Part shown: one piece after another, positions 16,397 to 23,494 of the stretch
Numbering within the stretch: the stretch's first letter is position 1
Layout: each line of letters opens with the position of its first letter
Assembly (NCBI GenBank): GCA_964608325.1
Contig: CAZSMX010000006.1
Span: forward strand, 7,170 to 71,169
DNA: 64,000 nucleotides
From: CAZRVH01 sp964608325
GTDB lineage: Bacteria; Patescibacteriota; Gracilibacteria; Peribacterales; Peribacteraceae
Direction of reading: 5' to 3'
The notes under the pieces: generated by a model
What the model was told of the DNA's origin: nothing
The model's input: the letters and a program-made list of their open reading frames with translations, nothing else
Database searches by the model: none
Position numbers and translations under genes: made by a program

Positions 16397-16789
16397 ATGG
16401 CCTCCACGTACACCTACAGCGTCGGCAAGAGAAAGACCGCGATCGCCCGCGTGAAACTGTTCCAGGGCGGATCCGGTGAACTGAAGGTGAATGACAAGCC
16501 TGCCAAGACGTACTTCACGCCGCTCCAGATCGAGAACCTCTTCGCCCCCCTCGTCCTTACCGGACAGAAGGGCAGCTTCGATATCGAGGCTCGCCTGACG
16601 GGAGGCGGAAAGTCCGCCCAGAGTGATGCGATCCGCCACGGCATCAGCCGCGCACTGCTCCTCGTGAACCCTGAATTCCGCACCGAACTCAAGCGCGCCG
16701 GATTCCTCCGCCGCGATTCCCGCGTCAAGGAGCGCAAGAAGCCGGGTCTCCACAGAGCACGCCGCGCGCCGCAGTTCTCCAAGCGCTAA
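16397..16789 (+). CDS. rpsI: 30S ribosomal protein uS9
   Basis: uS9 reaches the P-site tRNA with its C-terminal SKR tail, which is present (APQFSKR). The 130-residue length is normal, with YSVGKRKTAIARVKLFQGG near the start. It ends the ribosomal operon; an intrinsic terminator follows 12 nt later. Confidence 0.98.
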   Translation: MASTYTYSVGKRKTAIARVKLFQGGSGELKVNDKPAKTYFTPLQIENLFAPLVLTGQKGSFDIEARLTGGGKSAQSDAIRHGISRALLLVNPEFRTELKRAGFLRRDSRVKERKKPGLHRARRAPQFSKR

Positions 16790-16801
16790 CATCGACTCTC
16801 C

Positions 16802-16827
16802 AAGAAGGCCCGAAAGGGCCTTCTTTC
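16802..16827 (+). terminator. intrinsic terminator of the ribosomal operon
   Basis: AAGAAGGCCC and GGGCCTTCTT form a perfect 10-bp stem around a GAAA tetraloop, followed by a short T run. Confidence 0.9.
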
Positions 16828-16832
16828 GTATA

Positions 16833-16860
16833 TTGACGTAGGTTTGAATATACTTATAGT
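16833..16860 (+). promoter_or_regulatory. sigma70-type promoter of the HTH gene
   Basis: TTGACG, a 16-nt spacer and TATAGT form one of the best promoter matches in the window. The predicted leader is about 43 nt and contains a purine-rich GAGAGG before the start, unlike housekeeping genes here. Confidence 0.8.
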
Positions 16861-16909
16861 ACGCGGGCGTTCTTTTCCCGTTCGTTGTTTGCAAACCTGA
16901 GAGGTGTGT

Positions 16910-17227
16910 ATGTCGTCAGTCGCAAACCCTGTTGCGTCGAAGGAATTTTTCCTGCCTGGTGAAGCCGCGATCCTGCTGCAGTGCAGCCCCGAGTCGGTCA
17001 GTAATTACTACGACAAGGGTAAATTGAAGGGCGACCGCAACGGCCCGCGCAAATGTCGCCGCATCAGTCGTGGAAGCCTTATCGCCCTGATGAAGGAGAA
17101 ACAGCTCGACACCAGTGAACTCGAACCCGACGCGTCCTCCGACGCGGCACTGACCGGCGTAAGTAGCACGAATTCCTCCGCCCAGGGCACTCCGCCTCCC
17201 GGCGACGGCGTTGCTGCTGATCAGTAA
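16910..17227 (+). CDS. small helix-turn-helix (MerR/excisionase-type) DNA-binding protein
   Basis: The 105-residue protein has an N-terminal HTH resembling the excisionase/HTH_17 fold (FLPGEAAILLQCSPESVSNYY, then GDRNGPRKCRRISRGSL) at about residues 14-60, followed by a Ser/Asp/Pro-rich disordered tail. It is probably a cytoplasmic transcription factor; its targets are unknown. The ATG at 16910 is chosen over the GTG at 16904 because GAGAGG lies 5 nt upstream. It forms a monocistronic unit with a strong promoter and terminator. Confidence 0.75.
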   Translation: MSSVANPVASKEFFLPGEAAILLQCSPESVSNYYDKGKLKGDRNGPRKCRRISRGSLIALMKEKQLDTSELEPDASSDAALTGVSSTNSSAQGTPPPGDGVAADQ

Positions 17228-17267
17228 CGGTCAAAAACGCACCGCGCAGGCGTAGTCTGCGCACGAG

Positions 17268-17299
17268 CCCCTGGCAGCAATGCCAGGGGTCTCTTTTTT
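17268..17299 (+). terminator. intrinsic terminator after the HTH gene
   Basis: CCCCTGGCA and TGCCAGGGG form a perfect 9-bp stem with a GCAA tetraloop, followed by tctctttttt. Confidence 0.95.
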
Positions 17300-17338
17300 A
17301 TACCTTGCCATACGTGGCCTCGGGCTGCGTTGCTCGGC

Positions 17339-17344
17339 TATCAT
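17339..17344 (+). promoter_or_regulatory. -10 box 6 nt before the GTG start of the GT-C/TPR gene
   Basis: TATCAT, six bases (atccct), then GTG at 17351. This spacing recurs across the window and predicts a leaderless transcript. Confidence 0.45.
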
Positions 17345-17350
17345 ATCCCT

Positions 17351-18976
17351 GTGCTCCGCCGTGCGTTACGTCGTCTACCGGCTTCCGTTTGGCTTCTGAT
17401 AGGCCTGGTATGCATCTTGTACCTTCCGTCCCTGTCGTACGGGTTCGTGAGTTGGGACGACGAACTGCTGGTAACGCGTAATCCTCTACTACGCCTGCCG
17501 TTTTTCGCCATGGTCGGGAAGGCCTTCACATCCTACGACCCGGAGCTCTACGCGCCCCTCACGACGCTTTCCTTCGGCTTGCAGTACAAGGTGTTTGGCC
17601 TTTGGGCGCCTGCCTACCACGCATTCAATCTCCTGCTGCACCTTGGCAATGCCGTCTTTGTGTTTCTCATCCTGGGCCGCCTGACGGGCAAGCAGAAGGT
17701 TGCATTCGCCTGCGCGCTTCTCTGGGCCATCCATCCGTTGAACGTGGAGGCGGTTACATGGATCAGCGCCAGGAAGGATCTCTTGGCCTCCTGTTTCGCT
17801 CTGGCTTCCATTCTGGCCTATCTCCATGACCGGAAGGGGTGGAGCGCCGTGCTGTATGTCTTGGGCCTTCTCAGCAAGGTTTCCATCGTGCCGTTGCCCT
17901 TCGCTCTCTTGCTTCTCGATTGGCATCGCGGACGGGACCTCAAACGTTCCCTGAAGGATCAAGGGCCGTTATTCCTCGTCGCGGCGGTCTTCGTCTTCAT
18001 CGCATTCATGGGAAAGACGCGCGGCATCGCGGCGTTGTCGTTCGGCGATACGTTCCTGCTCGCAATCCAAAGCACGTGGTTCTACCTGTGGAAACTGATC
18101 GCCCCCGTGTCGCTGTCCATCCTCTATCCGCCGTCGGCATCGCATGCGCCGGTCATTCTGTCTGCCATCGCGAGCGTCGCCGCATGCGCGCTCATCGCCT
18201 GGGCGCTCCGAAAGAAGATGCCCGCCATTCCCTTTGCGGCCGGGTGGTACGTATGTTTCCTGCTTCCAAGCTTCGCGTCGTTCGTCCGTGCCGGCAGGGT
18301 CTCCGTCGCGGTGGATCACTATGCGTATCTCGCGATTCTCGCACCCCTCGCACTGATCACCTTGTTCATCGACCGTTTGGCGACAAATCGAAGAACCTAT
18401 GGCGCCGCCATCGCGTGCCTGTCTCTCGCGTTGGCCTACGGGTCGTACCTGCGCATGACCGAGTGGCGGAGCAGCGAAGCCCTCTATGCCTCGGCTATCC
18501 GTCTGTCCCCGCAGGAAGCGGTCCTCCACTACAACCTGGGCGTAGAGTATTCCGTGCAGAGCCGCTGGGACGAGGCGATCGGTTCGTATCGCAGCGCCAT
18601 CGCGGCTGATCCGGCGTACGACAGTGCCATGAGCAACCTGGCCATACTCCTGTCGGCCCGGGGGGAAACCGAAGAGGCGCGAGCGCTATTGGAGAAGGCT
18701 ATCGCACTCAATCCGAAAAACGCGAACGCATACAACAACAGGGGGTCGATGCTGTTGGATGAGGGGAATGTCGAAGCGGCGATCCGGGATTTCCAAACGG
18801 CCATACGGCTCGATGAAACCAATGTCAAAGCCCATCGCAACCTTGGCGCTGCCTACGGGAAAAAGGGGATGTACCGCGAAGGTCTCCTGGAGTTCAAGCG
18901 GGCGTTGGAACTGGATCCTAATGCCGACCCGGAAGAGATACGCAAAATCGAGAGAGCTCTAGATCAAGCCAATTAA
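17351..18976 (+). CDS. polytopic membrane protein with C-terminal TPR repeats (GT-C/TMTC-like)
   Basis: About eleven hydrophobic segments fill residues 10-385. The first external loop has SWDDELLVTRNPLLR, the acidic motif typical of GT-C lipid-linked glycosyltransferases and of TMTC-type O-mannosyltransferases. Residues about 400-535 hold four TPR units (AVLHYNLGVEYSVQSRWDEA; NAYNNRGSMLLDEGNVEAAI and similar). This architecture suggests a protein glycosyltransferase at the membrane, with the TPRs binding partners. I take the GTG at 17351 because it follows the -10 box by 6 nt; the frame is open to 17330. Activity and sugar donor are inference. Confidence 0.8.
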   Translation: MLRRALRRLPASVWLLIGLVCILYLPSLSYGFVSWDDELLVTRNPLLRLPFFAMVGKAFTSYDPELYAPLTTLSFGLQYKVFGLWAPAYHAFNLLLHLGNAVFVFLILGRLTGKQKVAFACALLWAIHPLNVEAVTWISARKDLLASCFALASILAYLHDRKGWSAVLYVLGLLSKVSIVPLPFALLLLDWHRGRDLKRSLKDQGPLFLVAAVFVFIAFMGKTRGIAALSFGDTFLLAIQSTWFYLWKLIAPVSLSILYPPSASHAPVILSAIASVAACALIAWALRKKMPAIPFAAGWYVCFLLPSFASFVRAGRVSVAVDHYAYLAILAPLALITLFIDRLATNRRTYGAAIACLSLALAYGSYLRMTEWRSSEALYASAIRLSPQEAVLHYNLGVEYSVQSRWDEAIGSYRSAIAADPAYDSAMSNLAILLSARGETEEARALLEKAIALNPKNANAYNNRGSMLLDEGNVEAAIRDFQTAIRLDETNVKAHRNLGAAYGKKGMYREGLLEFKRALELDPNADPEEIRKIERALDQAN

Positions 18977-19013
18977 CGAGTGCTCATGAGAGAAGGCCGG
19001 AGGTTTTTTCGTG

Positions 19014-19370
19014 TTACGCCAGCGCCATCCTCACGTAGTACAGGCTCGATCCGCTGTCGGTATCGAGGATGAACTTCGCGTCCAGCAGCTGAAGCTGGAT
19101 GATCGTCTGGCACATGCGCAGGAGCATGCGCGGCGGAAGGGCGACGCCCGATTCCAGTACCACGGCGCAGAGGCCGGCGGAGTCCTGGGATCTCAAATAC
19201 TTTTCGCCCGACTCGCGAATGACATTGCACAAACTCTCGTGCATCTGGCTGACGTACTGTTCAACGTACGGCTCCAGTTGTTCCACGGGGAGGTCCTGGA
19301 TTTCCGGAAGCGCCTCGACGATGTCGAGGTCCTTGTGGATGGCGTGCGCGATGCAGGTATCGATCGTCAT
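19014..19370 (-). CDS. 118-aa hypothetical cytoplasmic protein
   Basis: Not recognised. The ATG at 19370 (MTIDTCIAHAIHKDLDIVE) is used because the promoter at 19413-19441 lies upstream, while the longer frame to 19484 would run through it. The product is mostly helical with acidic patches; VVLESGVALPPRMLLRMCQTI suggests a packed helical domain. No signal peptide is seen. Its mRNA leader is almost purely A and C (repeats of ACAAAC), so it is unstructured. Confidence 0.65.
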   Translation of the reverse strand: MTIDTCIAHAIHKDLDIVEALPEIQDLPVEQLEPYVEQYVSQMHESLCNVIRESGEKYLRSQDSAGLCAVVLESGVALPPRMLLRMCQTIIQLQLLDAKFILDTDSGSSLYYVRMALA

Positions 19371-19412
19371 AAAGTTTGTGTGTTTGTTTGTATGTGTTTG
19401 TGAAATCCAATC

Positions 19413-19441
19413 AGTATAGCAAAAATCGTGGATTTTCTCAA
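19413..19441 (-). promoter_or_regulatory. promoter of the 118-aa gene
   Basis: On the minus strand: TTGAGA, 17 nt, TATACT. It is followed by a roughly 35-nt A/C-only leader. Confidence 0.7.
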
Positions 19442-19593
19442 GGGTAGGGGAAAGTCGCGGGCGTGCGAACACATGGATGGGCACGGGGACCCTTTCAGGG
19501 CTTTTCCAGGCGTATGAATCATAAAGTGCGAATACCCTTCCGTTTGATTATTAGTCAAATTTGCCAGATTGGGGATAGTGGTCTTGCTGCTTC

Positions 19594-19622
19594 TTTTCTC
19601 CATAGGCGCGATCTCGTATACT
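19594..19622 (+). promoter_or_regulatory. promoter for a leaderless transcript of the 170-aa secreted protein
   Basis: TTTTCT, 17 nt, TATACT, then 7 nt to the ATG at 19630. Confidence 0.55.
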
Positions 19623-19629
19623 CCGCCTC

Positions 19630-20142
19630 ATGCGCGCCGCCTTCTTCCTATTTTTCAGTTTCCTGTCCATTCCCGTCTCGTTCGCCCACACGGGCGGTCT
19701 TTCTTTCGAACGGCAAATAAAGGACGTGTTAATCGATATCGGTTTCGGCACGGATATCCCGACGGTAGGTTCCGCACCCACCTATTCCTTCGATCTCTTC
19801 AATACCGCGGATCCCAATGCCTACGCGTTCGAACCGTTCAGCAAGGTCCACGTGCGCGTCTTCAAGGATCGCCAGGAACTGCTGAGTAGGACGTTGGAAA
19901 ACAACGGCCTCAACGTACCCTTTCTTTCGTTCCAGTATAAGGAAGCAGGGGACTATTCCATGGCGGTAAAATTCGAACGCAAGGGAAAGGATTCGGTGGA
20001 TGCTTCCTTTGGCTACCGCGTCATGCCGGCCCCGACGCCCTCCGTGAATGTCTCGCCGGGCATGACGGTCATGATCTTAGGCGTCGTTACGGCCATCATT
20101 GCCTTCCTGTTGTACAAGTTGGTCGTCGCGGTGCGCGCGTAG
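19630..20142 (+). CDS. secreted/membrane-anchored hypothetical protein
   Basis: The 170-residue protein has a signal peptide (AAFFLFFSFLSIPVSFAHT, cleavage near residue 19), a beta-rich extracytoplasmic middle, and a C-terminal transmembrane helix (VSPGMTVMILGVVTAIIAF) ending in a short basic tail. It is therefore anchored with most of its mass outside. The family is not recognised. The middle (YSFDLFNTADPNAYAFEPFS) looks like an immunoglobulin-like fold, which is a guess. It converges with the response-regulator gene. Confidence 0.7.
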   Translation: MRAAFFLFFSFLSIPVSFAHTGGLSFERQIKDVLIDIGFGTDIPTVGSAPTYSFDLFNTADPNAYAFEPFSKVHVRVFKDRQELLSRTLENNGLNVPFLSFQYKEAGDYSMAVKFERKGKDSVDASFGYRVMPAPTPSVNVSPGMTVMILGVVTAIIAFLLYKLVVAVRA

Positions 20143-20144
20143 CC

Positions 20145-20513
20145 TTACCCTACGTACGACGTCACGCGTTCGAAGATCGCCTGCAGCGGCATCTTGTGCT
20201 TCACTATGTATTCCTTCACTCCGGACATGGTGCACTTCTCGCGGTAGTCCGCTGTATCGTAGTTCGTCAGTACGACCACGGGTACGTCCGGGTTACTCTT
20301 CTGCAGGTGTTCCAACACGGCGAATCCGTCCGCCTTGGGCATGCGCAAATCAAGGACGAGGAGATCGGGTTTCGTGCGGTTGATGGCGTTGATGGCTTCC
20401 TCCCCGTTCTCCGCGGCACGTACCACCACGTCCAGGTCGCGGTTATCGAACTCGATACTCATCAGCTTCATCATGGTCAGGTCATCGTCTGCTACAAGGA
20501 TGTTTTTAGACAT
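20145..20513 (-). CDS. single-domain response regulator (CheY-like receiver)
   Basis: The 122-residue receiver begins MSKNILVADDDLTMMKLMSIE. Acidic residues DDD (10-12), the phospho-acceptor Asp in LLVLDLRMPKADG (about 54), Thr in VVLTNYD and Lys in YIVKHK are all present. There is no output domain, so it acts by protein contact. No kinase gene is adjacent; the orphan kinase at 46940 is a possible partner (inference). The start at 20513 excludes an upstream frame that would cross the promoter. Confidence 0.92.
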   Translation of the reverse strand: MSKNILVADDDLTMMKLMSIEFDNRDLDVVVRAAENGEEAINAINRTKPDLLVLDLRMPKADGFAVLEHLQKSNPDVPVVVLTNYDTADYREKCTMSGVKEYIVKHKMPLQAIFERVTSYVG

Positions 20514-20537
20514 ATCTGTTGGTATTGATACTATTTT

Positions 20538-20565
20538 ATTATAGCATAAATATATGTTTTGTAAA
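20538..20565 (-). promoter_or_regulatory. promoter of the response regulator
   Basis: On the minus strand: TTTACA, 16 nt, TATAAT, about 24 nt before the ATG. Confidence 0.75.
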
Positions 20566-20667
20566 ATACAAAAAAATGGCTTCAAATAGGGCTGATTCAA
20601 AATATATATGTTTTTTCATGACTTTGATTTATTTGACATTTGTTTTTCAGAGTATCAGCATCGTGTG

Positions 20668-20938
20668 CATGAGTGGGGAATCTCCATTATCAACGTCGGA
20701 ATTGGGCCATGATGCAGGGCAGGAAGTTGTAAAAGATTGGAATTTTCTTTGGTCGCAGTACGGCGTCCAGGCTACGTGCGATTTGTACTGGGGAAAGTAT
20801 CTTGTAGTTTTCGAGGGAGAAATCGTTGCAAGCGGAGAAAGAGAGACGCCTGCCCGTGAAGAAGGCGTAAGAAAATTGGCAGAAAAAGGAAAAAATGTTC
20901 CTGCCGAACGTTTGGTTGTGGGTTATTTAGGTTGGTAG
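20668..20938 (+). CDS. 90-aa hypothetical protein with DUF5678-like C-terminus
   Basis: The last 45 residues (YWGKYLVVFEGEIVASGERE, then LAEKGKNVPAERLVVGYLGW) resemble the DUF5678 pattern of a strand pair plus helix seen in many small proteins. The start is uncertain: the frame is open from 20519, but that would overlap the divergent promoter and add a hydrophobic AT-rich segment. TTGACA at about 20634 suggests transcription from there, so I use the ATG at 20668 (MSGESPL). The upstream part is much more AT-rich than its neighbours. Confidence 0.55.
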
Positions 20939-20961
20939 GCCACCGAAAAAGAAAACGCTCG

Positions 20962-21387
20962 TTAGTGCCAGGCGTATTTTTGTGATGTGATCAATTTGCC
21001 GTCCAGGAAATTCTGGAACGGAATGAAGCGCGGGGTGGGGAGTTTGGAGGTTGGCACCCATCCCACGAACGCTGTTTCGCGCGGCGACGTGATGGTCGGT
21101 TCGCCGTAGGCGTACTCCGCTTCCACCCACATCGTCACGTAGTGCTTTCCTTCCTCGCGAAAGACGTCGTTCGTGTATCCCAGGAAGCGGGCATTGCGTA
21201 TAACCACGCCCGTCTCTTCCAATACTTCGCGCGCTGCGCACTCCTCCACGCTCTCGCCGAAATCGATATGCCCTCCGGGCACCGACCACGAACCCGCGCC
21301 GTGCGAACCCTGGCGTTGGATCTGCAAGATCTCCCCGTCCCTGCGGACGATCACTCCCACGCCGACGCTGGCTCGATCAACTGCCAC
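20962..21387 (-). CDS. Nudix hydrolase
   Basis: The Nudix box is complete: GGHIDFGESVEECAAREVLEETG (Gx5Ex7REUxEExGU, positions given here in two runs). The protein should hydrolyse a nucleoside diphosphate linked to another moiety; the substrate is unknown. I choose the GTG at 21387 (VAVDRASVGVGVIV): TATACT ends exactly six bases upstream, and the product then has the usual Nudix N-terminus. The ATG at 21435 would lie upstream of that -10 box. It has 141 residues and no signal peptide. Confidence 0.88.
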   Translation of the reverse strand: MAVDRASVGVGVIVRRDGEILQIQRQGSHGAGSWSVPGGHIDFGESVEECAAREVLEETGVVIRNARFLGYTNDVFREEGKHYVTMWVEAEYAYGEPTITSPRETAFVGWVPTSKLPTPRFIPFQNFLDGKLITSQKYAWH

Positions 21388-21393
21388 GTCCGC

Positions 21394-21399
21394 AGTATA
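21394..21399 (-). promoter_or_regulatory. -10 box for leaderless Nudix mRNA
   Basis: TATACT on the minus strand, six bases (gcggac), then GTG. It decides the start codon of the Nudix gene. Confidence 0.5.
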
Positions 21400-21461
21400 G
21401 ATCCGGGCCACCGGCGGGCCTAGCGTCATGATCACCTTTTTGATCCGTCATCTAAGGCACT

Positions 21462-21551
21462 ATGCCAACCATTCTTAAGGCCGCGCTCATCGCGGTCGTC
21501 TTCGGAGGCGGCTGGGCCGTACTCTACCTGCTCTTCAAGGCGATCACGTGA
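21462..21551 (+). CDS. 29-aa single-pass membrane micropeptide (putative)
   Basis: The short frame ATG...TGA encodes MPTILKAALIAVVFGGGWAV followed by LYLLFKAIT. It has one hydrophobic helix flanked by lysines, the usual form of a small membrane protein. It lies between the Nudix and cupin genes; its end overlaps the -35 region of the cupin promoter. The family is not known and expression is unproven. Confidence 0.4.
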   Translation: MPTILKAALIAVVFGGGWAVLYLLFKAIT

Positions 21552-21561
21552 TGGGTATACT
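21534..21561 (+). promoter_or_regulatory. promoter for leaderless cupin mRNA
   Basis: TTCAAG, 16 nt, TATACT, six bases (gtccgc), ATG at 21568. Confidence 0.6.
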
Positions 21562-21567
21562 GTCCGC

Positions 21568-22065
21568 ATGACGCGATCCAAAGAGCAGGTATTTTCCTTG
21601 GTCGAAGGTCTCCTTGCCGAAACGGGCCTTCCCGTCGTCGCGAAAGACGATGCACGTCCTTGGGGCGGCTTCTTCGTCATCGACGAGGCGCATGCCGCGG
21701 ACTTTATGAAGAAGTTTTTTCCGAGGGAGGATCCCGCGCAGTTCGCGGGAAAGAAGATCAGCCCGAAGATGCTGCTCGTGGCGCCGAAGATGCGGCTCTC
21801 CTGGCAGTACCACCATCGCCGCGCGGAACTCTGGCGCGTGTATGAAGGCGAGGTGTTCGTGATGATGAGCGACACCGACGACGAAACCGAGCCGAAGAAA
21901 TTCGTGCCCGGAGATCTCGTTCGCCTGAAGCAAGGGGAGCGTCACCGATTGATTGGCGCGGACGGCTGGGGGATCGTCGCGGAGATCTGGCAGCACACGG
22001 ATCCGAACAATTCCAGCGACGAAAACGACATCGTGCGTGTGCAGGATGATTTCGGGAGGGGGTAA
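21568..22065 (+). CDS. cupin-fold protein similar to type II mannose-6-phosphate isomerase C-terminus
   Basis: The 165-residue product contains RPWGGFFVI and LLVAPKMRLSWQYHHRRAEL followed by WRVYEGEVFVM, the cupin pattern of the phosphomannose isomerase part of ManC-type enzymes; the second motif is LKQGERHRL. Histidines in QYHHRRAE and RHR are candidate metal ligands. It may be a stand-alone sugar phosphate isomerase or a sugar-binding cupin. It is expressed from its own leaderless promoter. Confidence 0.75.
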   Translation: MTRSKEQVFSLVEGLLAETGLPVVAKDDARPWGGFFVIDEAHAADFMKKFFPREDPAQFAGKKISPKMLLVAPKMRLSWQYHHRRAELWRVYEGEVFVMMSDTDDETEPKKFVPGDLVRLKQGERHRLIGADGWGIVAEIWQHTDPNNSSDENDIVRVQDDFGRG

Positions 22066-22118
22066 GGGGGAGGGTAATGGAGCTTCCTATGTGAGCGTAT
22101 CAGGAACTGGTATTAATA

Positions 22119-22146
22119 TTGACAAAATTTATAAATTTGATATTTT
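22119..22146 (+). promoter_or_regulatory. strong promoter of the glycine-rich peptide gene
   Basis: TTGACA, 16 nt, TATTTT in an AT-rich stretch: a perfect -35. The predicted leader is about 30 nt. Confidence 0.7.
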
Positions 22147-22181
22147 AATTAAAATTGCTGAAGATGCATTAAGACGGTCTT

Positions 22182-22328
22182 ATGCCAGCAATTCAAAGCT
22201 CTTTCAGTGGAGGTCATATGCCTGGTGGCAATGGCGGAAACGGAACGGGTTCCGGTGGTCAAGGTGGCGGCGGTGGCCGCGGTGGCTCTGGAACCGGTAG
22301 CGGCCAAAGTGGAGGCCGTGGAAAGTAG
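22182..22328 (+). CDS. 48-aa glycine-rich peptide
   Basis: The frame begins MPAIQSSFSGGHMPGGNGGN and continues as Gly (about half of residues), Ser, Gln and Arg, ending SGGRGK. It has its own strong promoter (22119-22146) and a perfect terminator (22366-22399), which supports it being a real transcription unit although it is short. The composition recalls glycine-rich RNA-binding tails or microcin-type precursors; no leader peptide motif or Cys is present. It lies next to an intracellular trypsin-like protease. Confidence 0.55.
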   Translation: MPAIQSSFSGGHMPGGNGGNGTGSGGQGGGGGRGGSGTGSGQSGGRGK

Positions 22329-22365
22329 TCTAGTGTAGGAATCCTCGTGATTCTTCCACGCCAAG

Positions 22366-22399
22366 GTCCCCGGTTAGCAATAACCGGGGACTGTTTTAT
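22366..22399 (+). terminator. intrinsic terminator of the glycine-rich peptide gene
   Basis: GTCCCCGGTTA and TAACCGGGGAC form a perfect 11-bp stem with a GCAA tetraloop, followed by tgttttat. Confidence 0.95.
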
Positions 22400-22423
22400 C
22401 TCTCATTTCTATTTGGGTATAAT
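22395..22423 (+). promoter_or_regulatory. promoter for leaderless protease mRNA
   Basis: TTTATC (inside the terminator tail), 17 nt, perfect TATAAT, then 7 nt to the ATG at 22431. Confidence 0.65.
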
Positions 22424-22430
22424 CCCATCT

Positions 22431-23201
22431 ATGTCAGCAATCAGTCTTTCGAAATTGGCACAGGAAAAACGTGCATCCATTGTGCGGATCGTGTGCATGC
22501 GCGGTAAAAAAATCGCCATGACCGGCACTGGTTTTTTTATTGATGACTCCTATGTTCTGACATGCGCGCATGTCTTGCTTTGCAATGCGAATATAGCTTC
22601 TCTTCTAGGGGCAGGAGATAAATTAACTAAAGAATCCACATCTTTGGAACAGAAATTAAAGACGCACTTTCTAAAATCAAAAATCACCGTTTTTGTGGAA
22701 ACTGAGAAAGGAAAGAGAATGAAGGCAAAGTCAGTGTTATTCAATGGTTCAATGGATGTTGGTTTGGTTTCCATTCAAAGTCGCGGCGTTCCCGTTGAAG
22801 TGAAAATGCGTCCGACAAAAATAGGGGAAACGATAATGTCCCTCGGTTTTCCTTACGCAATACAAACTGCAGACGATAAGTTCCCTTTTTCGGCGGTGCA
22901 GGGGAATGTCATGTCTCAACCGAAGGTTCAAATCGGGGGCTACTTGCGTCGATCATTCACACAAATTTATTGTCCTTCGATGGGTGGTGCTTCCGGATCC
23001 CCGGTTTTTGATGAGCAGGGCTTTGTTATTGGCATCCTAAATGGCCAGATGAGATGGGGGGATGACAATTTTTTGTTTAGAGATGAAGACGCAAAAGATT
23101 CATCTAAAATAATAAAGGATGCGTTTCATGTGCCACTTCCCTATGGTTTCATTACCCCCCTTCAGAAAATTTGGCCCAAAGTCGAGAGTCTGAAGTCATA
23201 A
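22431..23201 (+). CDS. trypsin-like (S1-fold) serine protease without signal peptide
   Basis: The 256-residue product shows the catalytic triad: His in YVLTCAHVL (about 44), Asp in GSMDVGLVSI (about 106), and Ser in GGASGSPVFDEQG (about 189; the GxSGSP form). No signal peptide or membrane segment precedes it, and no PDZ domain follows, so it appears to be cytoplasmic, unlike DegP/HtrA. Base composition is more AT-rich than flanking genes. The neighbouring glycine-rich peptide could be a substrate (speculation). Confidence 0.85.
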   Translation: MSAISLSKLAQEKRASIVRIVCMRGKKIAMTGTGFFIDDSYVLTCAHVLLCNANIASLLGAGDKLTKESTSLEQKLKTHFLKSKITVFVETEKGKRMKAKSVLFNGSMDVGLVSIQSRGVPVEVKMRPTKIGETIMSLGFPYAIQTADDKFPFSAVQGNVMSQPKVQIGGYLRRSFTQIYCPSMGGASGSPVFDEQGFVIGILNGQMRWGDDNFLFRDEDAKDSSKIIKDAFHVPLPYGFITPLQKIWPKVESLKS

Positions 23202-23217
23202 TAATTTTTTTTAGTGG

Positions 23218-23339
23218 AGCCGACGACCGGATTTGAACCGGTGATCCGCCTTAGGCGGATTTACGATACCTATGAGCTGCGCTTTGGTTATTTCAGAACG
23301 TCTTTGCAAGCAAAGACGTAGCAACTGAGCTACGTCGGC
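23218..23339 (-). pseudogene. tRNA-Thr(CGT) copy disrupted by a D-loop insertion and a variable-region hairpin
   Basis: Both acceptor strands, the T arm and encoded CCA match the intact copy at 23495-23567, and the anticodon loop ATCGTAA is kept. The D arm is broken by an insertion of about 41 nt that contains a 10-bp hairpin. In addition the 3' anticodon stem and variable loop are replaced by the palindrome ATCCGCC-TTA-GGCGGAT (23244-23260). A normal cloverleaf cannot form; either it is a pseudogene or it needs processing. Confidence 0.7.
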
Positions 23340-23360
23340 TTACTAAGTGGTGAGTGATGG

Positions 23361-23474
23361 AGCCGACGACCGGATTTGAACCGGTGACCCTAGGTTTACG
23401 ATACCTATGAGCTGCGCTTTGGTTATTTTAGAACGTCTTTGCAAGCAAAGACGTAGCAACTGAGCTACGTCGGC
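23361..23474 (-). pseudogene. tRNA-Thr(CGT) copy with 41-nt D-loop insertion
   Basis: It is identical to the intact tRNA except for 41 extra nucleotides in the D arm. The insertion contains the perfect hairpin ACGTCTTTGC-TT-GCAAAGACGT and creates a second, competing inverted repeat GACGTAGC-TCAGTT-GCTACGTC with the acceptor 5' strand. The 3' half of the D stem (GAGC) is lost. It is 114 nt instead of 73. Confidence 0.7.
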
Positions 23475-23494
23475 TTTTGAGTGGTGAGTGATGG

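Noticed and set aside
20519..20667. Longer start for the DUF5678-like gene
   Set aside because: It would overlap the divergent response-regulator promoter and add an AT-rich hydrophobic segment downstream of which TTGACA lies.
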